Position numbers and translations under genes: made by a program | Shown: piece after piece, positions 11,645 through 23,748 of the stretch | Position numbering within the stretch: the stretch's first letter is position 1 | Layout: the number at the start of each line of letters is the position of its first letter | Notes under the pieces: generated by a model | The model's database searches: none | What the model was told of the DNA's origin: nothing | The model's input: only the letters and a program-made list of their open reading frames with translations | Source: Glebionis coronaria | Taxonomy: Eukaryota > Streptophyta > Magnoliopsida > Asterales > Asteraceae | Assembly (NCBI GenBank): GCA_025667525.1 | Contig: CM046876.1 | Coordinates: forward strand, 27,553,224-27,617,223 | Reading direction: 5' to 3' | DNA: 64,000 bases

Positions 11645-12036
11645 TCGCAATTGTGTACTTAATTGCGAATTTGAATTCCTGGAAAATATTGCGAAATTGT
11701 TCATATTAAGCATTGTGGATTTGTTCTACGAAGGCATTGCGGAATCTTTCCAAAGATTGCGCAATCTTGTGATTTGGGCAATTGCGAAATCTTGTAATTG
11801 TCTCCAATTGCGGAATTGTATTTCGTCTAAGAATTGCAAAATCGAATACGTGTATATTGCGAATTCTGTGTATAATTCCTGAATTGTCTACATTGCGAAA
11901 TCTTGCTATATTGCGGAATTAGTGTCATTGCGAAATCCTTCACTAATTGCGGATTTTGTACCTATTGTGAAATCCTTCACTAATTGCGGATTTTATGCCA
12001 TATTGCGGAATTAGTGTCATTGCGAAATCTTCTTTT
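11645..12036 (+). repeat. Leader repeat of element B: about 16 copies of an ATTGCGRAWT-type motif
   Basis: The untranslated leader repeats short units such as ATTGCGAAATC, ATTGCGGAATT and ATTGCGGATTTT, with irregular 20-40 bp spacing. A longer block containing CCTTCACTAATTGCGGATTTT occurs twice (about 11937-11957 and 11970-11993). Repetition this local and motif-specific is not explained by base composition alone. Confidence 0.75.
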
Positions 12037-12212
12037 ATTTTCGAAAATTTGTATTTTTGAAAATTTTTAAATCGAGTGATTTTTCGCCTCAGAATTGTAG
12101 GTTTCTTGTGAAGACTATTTTTAAGGGATTTCAACATCTTTTCTCGACAACACCTATCACAACACATCTACTTAAGATCCATTTTCATTTCATCGATTTC
12201 AAGTCTCTAGAT

Positions 12213-12902
12213 ATGGATTCTACTCAAGAGTATCGTGTCACAAACAACAATATCATGGTCGCGGGTAATAAAGAGAGACCACCAATGCTTGTGTCTGGTC
12301 GGTATGCTCAATGGCAATCACGTTTCATACGATATCTTGATACAAGACCCAATGGTGATGCCTTGAGGAAATGTATTACTCACGGACCATATGTATTCAA
12401 GAAAATCTCAATTCCTCCAAGAGCAGCCACAGATACTACTGATCCAATACCTGCAAGTGAACGTGATGAAACAAGAGCTGATCTTACACCTGAAAATTAT
12501 GCTTGGCATGATGCGGAGAAGGAAGCCATCTATATGGTTTTAAGTGGGATTGGAGATAATATTTACTCCACGGTTGATGCATGCCCGACAGCACATGAAA
12601 TGTGGACTGCGATTGAACGCTTGCAACAAGGAGAATCACTCAACAAACAAGATGTCAAAACAAACTTGTTTTGGAATTTTGGCAAGTTTACTTCAAGGGA
12701 TGGAGAATCAATTGATTCGTACTACTCCAGGTTCTATAAAATGATGAATGACATGACAAGAAATAATCTGCAAGTCTCCACCATGCAAGTTAATGTTCAA
12801 TTTCTTCAACAACTTCAACCAGAATGGACACGGTTCGTCACTTTAGTGAAACAACAAGAAAAGTTAGACGAGGTTCATATCATCTACTCTTTGATATCTT
12901 GA
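12213..12902 (+). pseudogene. gag: Gag N-terminal half of element B (UBN2-type)
   Basis: Open from ATG 12213 for about 220 codons. The capsid-like region contains an AQWQSRFIRYLDTRPNGDAL stretch and ends in EWTRFVTLVKQQEKLD, the usual helical UBN2/copia Gag. A one-base frameshift near 12865-12880 ends this frame at 12902, and the reading continues in the next frame. Gag would form the cytoplasmic virus-like particle and package the element's RNA. Confidence 0.85.
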
Positions 12903-14020
12903 AGCAATTTTGGAATGAAGCAAATGAGATTCGTGCTGAACGTGTTGCCAAGACGGCTAATCCACTTGCTTTAGTGACTACCACACAACATGTTCAAGAT
13001 AATCACTCTCGTGCTCCTAAGCCATACTCCACTACATCATCTTCACCACGATATTCCACATCATCTAAGTCTTCATCATCCACAAGATCTCGAGGTAAAG
13101 TGCCAAGAGCACCATCACCACCATCTGAGTCATCATCTGAAGAAGATAGTGATGAAGACCAAGCTCAAAAGAACCGAGAGATGAAACAACAAATTGCTTT
13201 CATAATGAAGACTTACGAGAAAATCTACAAACCCACCAACAACAATCTTCGTACATCATCTAACACAAAGAATCGATATGTTGAGAGTCCTCCAAGGTAT
13301 GACACACGTCGACGTGGTGAAAGTCCTTCTAGGTATGAGGGATCTGCAAGGTATGATCGACAAACTGCCAAGTATGATACTCAGAGGATTGCTGCTGCTA
13401 CTGGGAATAGGGAAACTGTTGGAAGTCAAGTGGTTCAGCAAAGTGGGATTCAATGTTTTAATTGCCAAGGTTATGGGCATATGGCAAAGGAATGCAGGAA
13501 GCCAAAAAGGGTTAGAGACTCCAGCTATCACAAGGAAAAGATACTTCTATGCAAGAAGGTGGAAGCAGGGGTTAAATTATCAGTTGAGGAAGGAGCAATG
13601 CTTGATGATACTGATGATGAGGATTCTGATCAAGAGCTCGATGCACATTACTCGTACATGTCAAAGGTTGAAGAAGTTCTCAAAGTCACTAAAGATGACA
13701 ATGGCCCTATCTTTGACACTAAGCCAATCGATAAGGTACACAATACTGATGAATATAATGTGTTTGGTGATATTCATGAGCATAGTGATCTACCCAATGC
13801 CATTAATGACACGTGTATGATGGAAACGGTTGATAGCAATACCACACCCGATTCATCAGACATGTGCAATAATGAGTCTGAGGATGATCAACATGCAAAT
13901 GAATATGATGAAGAGGAACGTATTGTGCTTGCTAATTTAATTGCTACTTTACAAAAAGATGTCACTGAAAATAAAAAGAGTCAAAAGCAATTAAAGAAAG
14001 CAAACACTACGCTCACTTAA
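12870..14020 (+). pseudogene. gag: Gag C-terminal half of element B with CCHC zinc knuckle
   Basis: Continues Gag after the frameshift (SYHLLFDILKQ...). It has a serine-rich linker, repeated RYDxxR-type basic segments, one intact zinc knuckle CFNCQGYGHMAKECRK (about 13454-13501) for RNA binding, then a long acidic region running into a coiled coil that stops at 14018-14020. The long acidic and coiled-coil extension is typical of the SIRE-like group, whose Gag is much longer than that of most copia elements. Confidence 0.85.
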
Positions 14021-15539
14021 AATTTTGAAGAATGCAAAGCTGATCTTATCAAATCTATTGAGATGACTGAAAGCTATAGAGATGAGCTCCTTCAGAAAAC
14101 CAAAGAGCTTGAGGGGTACAAGGGAAGTGCGTTAAAAAGTCAAAAGGACGATTTTGAAAACAAATATAATACCACTCTTGAGTTATTAGACAAAGAGAAG
14201 CGTCAATATAATGTTTTCTTAATGGATGAACGTCAAAAAACGTACCTTGCCAATACCAAAGTTAACAAACTTGAACAAAAGCTCTCTATGACCACTACTG
14301 ATTCTGCTAAAAATTCTTGAGGATAAGAAACAAGAGGTAGATGCGTTAAAACAAGACTTCAAAAGTAGATACGATAAAGAAACTGAAAAAGTAACAAAAT
14401 TAGAAGAACAAGTCGAATTTTTGAAGAAAGTTGTTTATAAAACGCATGATTCTATTCAATCCGTCAGAATGCTAGCACCTCCGTCCATGTTTAAGGGTCA
14501 AGCTAGCTTTGCAAGTCCTGAGTACCTTGCCAAAGCTCAAGTTGCGAACCCGTGTCTTTATCTTGATGAGACTAAAAGGACCGATCTTGATTGCATGCCT
14601 GTTAGTGCCGATAGTGAAGAGACTGCCCTTTGGGATGATGATAGTCAACCTCTTGTCAATAAGGAGTTTGTAAAACCATATAATTATGCTTATGAGAATA
14701 GTCTCTATGGTCTTTTCAACAAACAAACTCAGAAAACTCGTGAGGAAGTGTTTCTAGAATGCAAACAAAAGAGAATTCAATGGAAGAAAGCATTTGCCCC
14801 TTAGAAATCTAATGTTTACAAATACATAAACTACCTCCCTCTAGATGAATCTAAAAGCAAGAGTAGGAAAACATTAGGTATTCTTAAACACCACATAGAT
14901 AATGTTAAATCTATTGTTGAAAGAGACTGGGCAAAACGTGAAAATGCTGAGTGGACACGTCCGATACCTCAAGATATTACCTTGCTTGTGAAAGAACTCT
15001 TAATTCCAAACACGGCGTTGATTAAAGAAACTGTCCTTCAACTTGAGGAGTTCATTCGGACTGAAATGTAGGATGATTTAAAATACGTTGAATCTCTTGA
15101 GAAACACATTGATGATCTTCAAATGGAGAAGTCTGATTTTTCAGATGAATATGATTTACTCTTGCAAGAATGCATTTCTAAAGATGTTATGTGTGCTGAT
15201 TTTACATCTTGTGCTGATATTGATGAATATTCTAATGTTGCATGCAAATATCTTGATAAGATCAAAGAATGTGAACGTCTTGAAATTGAGCTTTCGAAAC
15301 GTAAAGAAAATGTTGATAAAAAGGCTTTTGATTTACTTCAACACAAAACTGATTTCCTTCAAAAACATTGTCATTCTCTTGAACTTGCTTTGCAAAAAGA
15401 CGTTGGTAGTTTTCCACATGATAATAAATTGCAAGAAAAACTTTCCCAAACGTTTCGAGAAATGAATGAACAGAACTTGGAAATTAAAGGGTTGAAAGCT
15501 CAGTTACAAGACAGGGACAGAGCGATAGCAGAGTTGTAG
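14021..15539 (+). pseudogene. Coiled-coil region of element B polyprotein, several breaks
   Basis: Three partly open segments (14063-14320, 14421-14804, 15123-15539) in a heptad-rich, glutamate- and lysine-rich protein, separated by stop codons or frameshifts. The middle part contains YLDETKRTDLDC and a SEETALWDDDSQ stretch, matching the linker I recall between the Gag coiled coils and protease in related Asteraceae elements. No catalytic motif. Probably structural, extending Gag. Confidence 0.65.
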
Positions 15540-15554
15540 AAACTCGTTGCTAAA

Positions 15555-16571
15555 ATGGGTGGGAAAGTCGAACCTAGCATTAAGAAACATGTTGTTAGAC
15601 AACCCAATGCTTCTAAAATGAATAGATCCTCTATCTTGGGAAAACCATCTGCTTTATCAAATTCCTCGTTTGCAAAACCTGTGTTTGCCCCCAAGATGGA
15701 TGGAAAGGAAAGGTTACCACAGAAACAACCCATAAGGAATACTATAGCACCAAGCGTTAAGCACAATAATGTGATTAAACCAGGGATGTATAGAATTCCC
15801 ACTAAGCCCACAAACAAAGATACTCACTCGCCTCAGACTTCTAGAAACACTAATATTCGTGTGTCTTCTAGTACAGGAATAGTCTCCACTACTAGTGTTA
15901 GCCGGCCTCAGCTTAAGAGCACTCAAGTGAATGATAAGGTCTGGAAACACAATAATCAAGGGAAGATGAAGGAAGTAGAAGAACACCATAGGAATTTGAA
16001 TGTTTTTAAGAATAAAAAGTCTGTAATCGCATGTAACGACGATTTGAATGCTATGAATGTGAAATTCGTTTGTGTCAAATGTGGAAAGTGTACTAATGCT
16101 AATCATTCTATGTGTGCTATGAATAAAGTCAAAGGCGTAGATACTAGAACTAAGAAGCAAGTTGCAATGCCTATTAGAGCTAGTCAACCCAAACGCAAAG
16201 TGAACCATTCTGGTGCCACCCCCACTAAGAAAAGTAATGCATCAGACTCCACCACTAAGAACCCTAGAAGAAAAATTAAGGAATTATATGAGTCTGCTAG
16301 TAAGTCTTGGAAATGGTGGTTTGCTAATCAATGTCCTCCCGGATATAAATGGATGCCTAAAGTTAGGACAGAAAATGTGACTACGAGTGTTAGTATGCCT
16401 TTAAATGTTGCTAAGGACACTAATGATTATATAATCACAAATACTGTGGTATCCAATTTAGCAAATGTTCCATCGTGTTCTAACTCTTCTGTAGGTGATA
16501 CAAATAATTCTCTTCATACTGGACTCCGGATGCACGAAGCACATAACGGGGAATCTCAAGCTTCTAATTAA
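15555..16571 (+). pseudogene. Basic Gag-protease linker of element B
   Basis: A 338-codon open segment, strongly basic and serine/threonine-rich, with a CVKCGKCTNANHSMC cysteine cluster near its middle. It includes a WWFANQCPPGYKWMPK motif that precedes the protease in this family. Its last 26 codons overlap the protease frame, which is shifted by one base, so a frameshift separates it from Pol. Confidence 0.65.
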
Positions 16572-18153
16572 CTTCGTGGAGAAGTTCCTGGATACGGTCC
16601 GATTCGGAAATGATCAATTTGCACCGATCCTAGGATATGGAGATTTGGTTCAGAGGAATATTACGATCAAAAGGGTATACTACGTCGAAGGGCTCAATCA
16701 CAATCTTTTCTCGGTTGGTCAATTCTGTGATGCGGATTTGGAGGTTGCTTTCAGAAAGAAGACATGTTTTGTTCGTGATTATGATGGGAATGACTTACTT
16801 ACCGGTACACGGGGTACTGATCTTTACACAATTTCACTTCAAGACACAACTTCATCAACTCCAATTTGCTTCATGGCTAAAGCTTCAAAGACTCAGGCAT
16901 GGTTATGGCATCAACGTCTTTCTCATCTCAACTTTTATACCATCAACTTGCTTTCCAATAAAGATATTGTGAGAGGACTTCCAAGTTTGAAATTCATCAA
17001 AGATCATCTTTGTTCTTCTTGTGAACTTTGTAAAGCTAAAAGAAGTAGCTTCAAAACAAAGACTACACCAAGCTCAAAAGGAAGGTTAGATCTTCTTCAT
17101 ATGGATATGTGTGGTCCCATGCGTGTTCAGAGTATCAATGGAAAGAAATATATTCTGGTAATTGTCGATGATTACTCAAGGTTCACATGGACTCACTTCT
17201 TGAGGTCCAAGGATGAAACAGTTCTCATCAGCTTCCTTAAACTGATACAACGTGGTCTTCAAGCTCAAGTTAAAGTGGTTCGTACTGAAAAAGGTACAGA
17301 ATTTTCGAATTCAAAACTGAGAAACTATTTTGAAGCCGAAGGGATTGAACATGAAACATCTATTGCTCGAACACCCGAACAAAACAGAGTTGTTGAAAGA
17401 CGAAACCGTACTTTAGTTGTGGCTGCTCGAACATTATTATCCGCTTCAAAACATCCACTATACTTTTGGGCCGAAGCCGTGTCAATCGCATGCTACACAC
17501 AAAACCGATCCTTAATTATCCCAAGACACGAAAAGACATCATATCACATAATTCATGATCAAAAACCTTCACTCAAACACCTTCATGTTTTTGGATGTAC
17601 TTGTTACATTATACGAGATGGAGAAAATTTAGATAAGATGAAAGAGAAAGGTGATGCATGTATTCTTGTGGGATATGCAACTCAGTCTAAGGGATATAGA
17701 GTATACAACAAGAGAACAAAATTGATTGTCGAGACTATTCACATCCGATTTGATGAATTACAAGAAATGGCACTTGAACAAAATAGTTTAATTCCCGATC
17801 CACAACGACGAACGAATTCCGTTCACAACCGCACGGAACTCAGAACTCAAGACCACATCAATGAACCATCAAGTTCAACGCTGGTTCCAGAAAATGTTCC
17901 TAGAGCTGATATAACAATTGACACGACAATTGAAGAGTTGGAAATGTTATATGGACCAATGTATGATGAATATTTCACGGGGGAGAAACGAGTTGTATCG
18001 AAGTATTCCGCTGTCACTCATGATAAGAATGATGATACTGATCATCCTCAACAAAAGGATACAACTTCATCTACTTCAACACCGGTTGCTACAGATTTAC
18101 CTCCTCAGAATATCACTTCAACAATCGATCCTACAACACCACAACAACTGTGA
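16495..18153 (+). pseudogene. pol: Protease-integrase part of element B Pol
   Basis: Begins with the copia protease active site (LDSGCTKHITGN) at about 16524-16560. A GAG_pre-integrase zinc finger follows (WHQRLSH, then C-x2-C at about 17013-17024), and then the integrase core. The first catalytic Asp is in LLHMDMCGPM. The expected second Asp is a Glu (RTEKGTEF, GAA at 17287-17289), and the final Glu is kept in VVERRNRTL. The C-terminal GYATQSKGYRVYN segment and a variable linker close the frame at 18153. Integrase would insert the cDNA into the host genome; the substitution suggests this copy is inactive. Confidence 0.9.
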
Positions 18154-19610
18154 TTGCTCCAGAGAATACAAATCAAGCAGACGATGCATTATCTGACGAA
18201 GACGAATTTATCAACCCATTCGGTACACCGGTACACGAAACTGGAGAGTCTTCTACTCGCCATGTTGATCCGTCAAATATGCATACGTTCTACCAACGAC
18301 ATCCTTCAACACATCATTGGACCCGAGATCATCCTTTGGTTTATGTAATTGGAAACCCTTCACAGCCCGTTCGTACAAGACGACAGCTTCACACCGATGG
18401 CGATGTTTGTATGTTCGCACTCGCCGTGAGTTCAGCTGAACCGAAAAACATCAAAGAAGTAATGGCTGATCATGCTTGGATTGAATCGATGACGGGTGAA
18501 CTTCAACAATTTCAAAGACTTAAAGTCTGGGAACTTGTTGACAGACCATACGATGTAATTCCATTAAGTCTTTGATGGATCTGGAAAAACAAGATGGATG
18601 AAGAGAACACGGTCATCAAGAATAAATCTAGGCTAGTGGCTAAAGGGTATGGACAGAAAGAGGGTATTGATTTTGAATAATCTTTTGCACCTGTAGCTCG
18701 AATGGAAGCAGTCAGGATTTTCCTTGCTTATGTTGCACATAAGGGATTCATCGTTTATCAAATGGACGTAAAGACGGTGTTTCTTAACGGTCCTTTGAAG
18801 GAAGAAGTTTATGTCACGCAGCCGGAAGGATTCGTCAATCCTCATTATCCTCACAAGGTGTATCGTCTCCAAAAAGCACTATATGGACTCAAGCAAGCTC
18901 CAAGGGCGTGGTACGACGAGCTCTCGAAATTTCTGGTCTCCAAAGGTTTCTCAAAAGGTTCCATTGATTTAACCTTCTTCACTTATAAATATAGGGATGA
19001 CATTTTGCTTGTGCAGATTTATGTTGATGACATTATTTTTGGGTCTACAAACCCAAAACTTTCAAAATGGTTTGAAAAAGTAATGCACAGCAGATTTGAA
19101 ATGTCTATGATGGGCGAACTAAAATTCTTTCTAGGAATTCAAGTTCACCAATCCCCAAGTGGTATCTTCACTAACCAAGCTAAGTATTGTCAAGAGATAA
19201 TCACAAAGCATGGTATGACATCATGTGACCCCGTTAGGACACCATTATCAACCACATCCCTAGATGCCGATTTGGAGGGATTACCCATAGATCAAACGAG
19301 ATATCGCTCCATGATCGGGTCCCTCATGTACTTGACAGCAAGCAGACCTGATATTCATCATGCTACATGTTATTGTGCACGATATCAAGCACGACCCACT
19401 GAAAAGCACCTCAAGGAGGTTAAACGGATCTTTCGGTACCTTAAGAATACCATTCACATGGGACTCTGGTATCCGAGGGAAACCGGTTTCTTTCTAATGG
19501 CCTATTCAGATTCTGATCATGCAGGGTGTCTTGATACACGTAAAAGTACTTCTGGTGGTGCACAATTTCTAGGTCAAGATAAGCTTGTGGGATGGCCTTC
19601 AAAGAAGTAG
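18150..19610 (+). pseudogene. pol: Reverse transcriptase of element B
   Basis: The connecting region (18150-18575) stops at 18573-18575, another stop lies at 18678-18680, and the frame then stays open to 19610. RT motifs are clear: [25 protein letters not shown] and the catalytic [11 protein letters not shown] at about 19018-19050. The frame then runs into RNase H ([17 protein letters not shown]). The stop at 19608-19610 replaces a glutamine expected in KKQ (CAG to TAG). The enzyme would copy the RNA genome into cDNA. Confidence 0.9.
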
Positions 19611-20000
19611 GATTGCACGTCACTTTCATCAGCCGAAGCGGAGTATGTGTCTCTATCTACGTGTTGTGCTCAAGTTCTTTGGATGAGAACACAACTCACG
19701 GATTATGGCTTCCACTTTGATAAAGTACCTATGTACTGTGACTCAAAGTTGGCCATAGCCATCTCCTGCAATCCGGCACAGCATTCCCGCACGAAGCACA
19801 TCGATTTCAGATATCACTTCATTAAGGAACAAGTTGAAAAGGGTATTGTTGAATTATACTTTGTTGGAACTGATTACCAATTGGCTGACTTGTTTACAAA
19901 ATCTCTTTCGAAAGAGAGGTTTGCGTATCTAGTTAGGAAAATTGGTATGAGATGTTTGACTCCAGCAGAACTGGAGGTTCTAGAAAAGAAGCCTGCTTGA
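19611..20000 (+). pseudogene. pol: RNase H C-terminal part of element B Pol
   Basis: Reads directly on after the stop: SSAEAEYVSL, MYCDSKLAIAISCNP, TKHIDFRYHFIKEQ and LADLFTKSL are the standard copia RNase H motifs with catalytic acidic residues. The frame ends at a natural stop at 19998-20000 after PAELEVLEKKPA. Confidence 0.88.
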
Positions 20001-22408
20001 TTTATCTATCAAACATCAACCTGTAAATATCTATGAAAAAGCAAAATACAAAAATATAAAACATATAAAAACAAAACACAAAATTAAAAAATCTTTCAAA
20101 ATCCAAAACAATTCTTCTCGACATGTCTTTCAGTATCGATAATATGGACGTACCTAGAAATGTCGCTCAATAACGACAAGGGTGTGTACATAAAGCTTGA
20201 ATGAAAGTTGTAAATATTTTTCAAAACATGTTATTTCTTTTAATAAAGGAAATTGTCTATTTTGGACAATATTTCTAAACAACGGGTAGAGCAATCTATC
20301 ACGGGTTGATCTTGTCACAAAACATTCAACGTTGTGAGCTCAACACAATGGCTTGTAATCACTTTCAGATTGCAACCCGGAACTATATTCACGGGGGAGT
20401 GTACGATTTCGTGCTCTTACCGTTAGCAAAAGAAGTTAAATCTTCTTACACTTGAGTGGATTTGTCAACACATTCAAAGTCTATGAACTCAAGTTTATGC
20501 TTTAGAAAAACCTTTTCGCCAAAAAAAATTGATTTTTCAAAAAGCGTTGAACACAATAATTTCTCAATGATATTCAAAATCTTTCAAAAATTGTGTGTTC
20601 AACAACTCCTATCCTCAAAAGTTTAATGTGGATCATATCCTCATAATGACAATTCCATTGGATCAATTTTTGAGGGGGGGCGTTCCAAAATTCATGCTAA
20701 GTTTGACACATCTTTCTCCCGAAGATTTTCAAGACTATTTTTCAAAATATATTTTAATCAAATTTGGTATCACTAATATCTAAAGATTTTATATATTAGA
20801 GATAGGGGAGAAAATGTGATTAAAATGTGATCTAAAGACTCAAGCACTCATGGTTACGATCAAATACCCACAACATCTTTAATTCACAACGTTATTGGTG
20901 TCAAAAGGGTGGTTAGGTTTAAGTCCTATGATCCAACCAGAACCGGAGGGATCTCTTCCCATGTACAATCCAATAGATTATTAGAATTCCTTAGGAAAGA
21001 TGGATTAGAATGTGAATGAAGCTGAATGTCGACTAAGTACTGACGATAGCACTAGAACAATCACAACAAGGTGCTATTAATGATGTCTTGGTAAGCATTG
21101 AAGGGGTTGAAGAACGAAAAAGAAATGTAAGGATAAAGGGTCTAAAGAAAGAAGCCCTCCATACAACTTAGGCAGAAACCGGGTCAACACATCATGAAAA
21201 CAAACTCATTATGGACCCAGTGATGTGAAGCACAACCCTTTCCTAGCTACTCAGGCTTCTCTCAAAAGAAGTTTGTTTTATTGTCATGGAGATCAACACG
21301 ACTTCTATTGACTTTCTCGCTCTGAGATAGTTGATATTAAATAGGTGGCATCTGCTCCAGCCTCCGACCACTAAAAAGTGCACAAATCGAGTCTGGAGCC
21401 AAGAGATCAATCAAATCTCGTTAGGACACACGGATGAAGATCAAGAGAGTCCTACGCTATATACTTGTGATATTGCTAGAACACTCACAGTGATACTACT
21501 TAGTATTCACAATGATGAGTGGAAATCCTTCCAGTGTTAACATCAAACAGCACTGCGGTAGGTCATATGCAAGATTCTTTATGAACTGAACATGTGTAAA
21601 ACTGAAAAGCAACAGTGGTTTGATTCTGAATTGATTCAAACTCGTTTCAGGTTTCTACGCAATATCTTTATGGTCTTGCCAGAACATTCAGAGAATTTTC
21701 ACAGTGACGAATGGAAATCCTTCTAGCGTCAACATCAAACAAGCGCTACGGTAGGTGACTTGTGAGATTCTTATGAATCAAAGTTGTGTCAACTGGAAAG
21801 CAACAATGGTAAGATTCTTAATGAATCAAACTTGTTCCAGGAATTTGAATTGACGACTTTAATCAAGCGGATATTTATCCAATTGATTCACTCTTTATGT
21901 TCGCAGTCTTGCTTTGAGACGGTCGAGTAAAGAGAACGGCTAGTACTGCCGCGAAACCCTGTCAAGGAGATTCCTAATTGAATCTACCTAATCACAGGTA
22001 CGGTATTTAATATCGTATAACGGTCTTCACCGACCGGAGGTAAAACGCTACCGATTTAGGACGAATGTCAAAGCCATTCAGTCTGTGTCTATGTTTTGTC
22101 TCGAGAAGGTGGCGTCACGGTGTACTCAGCAAAGTCAAAGATTCAAAACCACATATTCATGCCCAAAGACTTATCCAACAATTGATAGTGTGAGCATGTG
22201 GATAAAGACACAAAATCGCAAGATCGCAATGACAAGTCAAGGATGATTTGAAGATCTCAAGACTAAAAGACAAAGTCGAAAGACGACGACAAAGGCTCAA
22301 AGATCACAGCATGAAGGAACAAGACTACTGTTACACGTTCAAGACTCATTTATGACGAGGTTCGTAATCTCCATTGATCTCCAAATATCAAAAGGGTATG
22401 ACCTCACA
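20001..22408 (+). other. Non-coding 3' region of element B, env position, contains a tandem duplication
   Basis: About 2.4 kb with only short open frames. In SIRE-type elements this is where an env-like gene sits; none is readable here. An imperfect tandem pair occurs at 21475-21677 and 21678-21840, both with GGAAATCCTTC followed by AACATCAAACA, a CGGTAGGT word, AAGCAACA and TT(T/G)CAGG/TTCCAGG-type ends. Confidence 0.55.
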
Positions 22409-22419
22409 TTGGGGGAGAT
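22409..22419 (+). other. Polypurine tract of element B
   Basis: TTGGGGGAGAT directly before the 3' LTR, the primer site for plus-strand DNA synthesis. Confidence 0.75.
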
Positions 22420-22801
22420 TGTTAGCCTCAAAATATTGAGTCAAACAAGAATGCTCGGTCATAGGTTATTATTGTAATATTAATTAGAACGTTGTAATAG
22501 GTAGTTAATTAGTCGTGGTTTACGGGCTTGGATTTAAACTAATTAAAGTCCAAAAGACAAGCCCGGTCCAATATATAGCCCATTAAAGCCCGCATGTGGG
22601 TGGACTATATATACTACCCTCCTAGCATGTGAGGAGGGTTGGTTGTTCACTTAATTCTTTTCTTAATCTAATATTCACCAAGTTAATCATCTCCTTCTCT
22701 CTACTTTCTCTCACTACTTTCTCTCACTACTTTCTCTCTCTAGGAATCCATCTCTTTTCATCTATTTTCTATCTATAATCATCTTAATATATGGGACAAC
22801 A
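22420..22801 (+). repeat. 3' LTR of element B
   Basis: 382 bp, TGTTAGCC to GACAACA, followed by target duplication CTAAT (22802-22806). The length excess over the 5' LTR comes mainly from repeated CTCACTACTTTCT units near 22705-22740. Confidence 0.92.
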
Positions 22802-22806
22802 CTAAT

Positions 22807-23748
22807 ATATACGAGTATACATTCACAATGAATATATGATCTATTATATGATTATTTATTTTTTTCTCATGATAATGGGCCATGATTATATAAAGATAAA
22901 ACGAATTTTTTACTTCATGCATGAACTGATCATTCTCAAACTATTATCTATTTAAGTGGTAAGAATTGTGTAATAAATTATGTTTGATTGAATACATGTT
23001 TTGGTGTTTTTTTTGTTTACCTTCTAATCAAATCTTGATGTTAAATTAATTTTGGATTTTACGTTTTTTGTTTTACTCATGTATCTCAATATATGGATTC
23101 AATACTAAAAATAAATTAAAAAAAAATGAAATCTATTGTTACATCTAAATATGTGTGTAATAATTGTTGTATGTTCCTGTTTTATTTGAATTGGTGACAT
23201 CAACTTAGTCATATTATAATTCATTAATAAAAACTAATGTGAACATTATGTGTTGGAAATTCTGACATTGTCTTTCTTAAAACTCACGTAAACAAAAGTT
23301 TTCATAATGTTTAATTACAGAAGGTGAACTATACATGTTTTCATTTATTTTGTTACATCTATTACGACTACTCATACTAGTTGCATGCCCAAAGGATGCA
23401 ATTAATCAAAACATCAAGTGAATGAAAGATGTAATAAGTTACGTTTTTATGTGTTTAAGTTACGAGTAAAGCCCAAAGGATATCCGTAATCTTAATCATT
23501 AAAACGGTATTTGCAAATTAAATACTTAGTTAACTAAATATTCTGCCCAAAGGTGATTATTTGTTAATGTAAGTTTGCATGATTTTAGTAGAGAATATTA
23601 GTGTGTTGTTAATGGAACCAACGAGAAATTGACAATTACACCAAACTTCTTATGTGAAACTAATTTTGTTTTGTGGTTAGATTTACATAACTAGCTTTTA
23701 CCTTTTAGTTGGTTATTATTTTGATACTAATATAGTCTTTTATATGAT
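22807..23748 (+). other. Untranslated leader of element A with three GCCCAAAGG repeats
   Basis: AT-rich leader between the primer-binding site (left of the B insertion) and Gag. GCCCAAAGGATG, GCCCAAAGGATAT and GCCCAAAGGTGAT recur at about 23387, 23470 and 23544, spaced about 75-85 bp. No start codon upstream is obviously used. Confidence 0.55.

Larger units (their letters stand above)
11008..22801 (+). mobile_element. Ty1/copia element B, nested in A, SIRE/Tnt1-94-like
   Basis: Flanking 5-bp target duplication CTAAT (11003-11007, 22802-22806) with LTRs of 355 and 382 bp that begin TGTTAGCC and end ACAACA. Total length is 11.8 kb. The internal region has an 850-bp leader with a short-motif repeat, a long frameshifted Gag with zinc knuckle and coiled coils, protease-integrase, reverse transcriptase and RNase H, then 2.4 kb without an open frame before the 3' LTR, where SIRE-type elements carry an env-like gene. 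Motifs such as [11 protein letters not shown] and the RNase H C-terminus match a family I recall as very abundant in Asteraceae. About four substitutions and two indels separate the LTRs. Confidence 0.92.

Noticed and set aside
15714..16208. 164-codon minus-strand frame
   Set aside because: Mirror of the basic Gag-protease linker in element B; no motif and no promoter.
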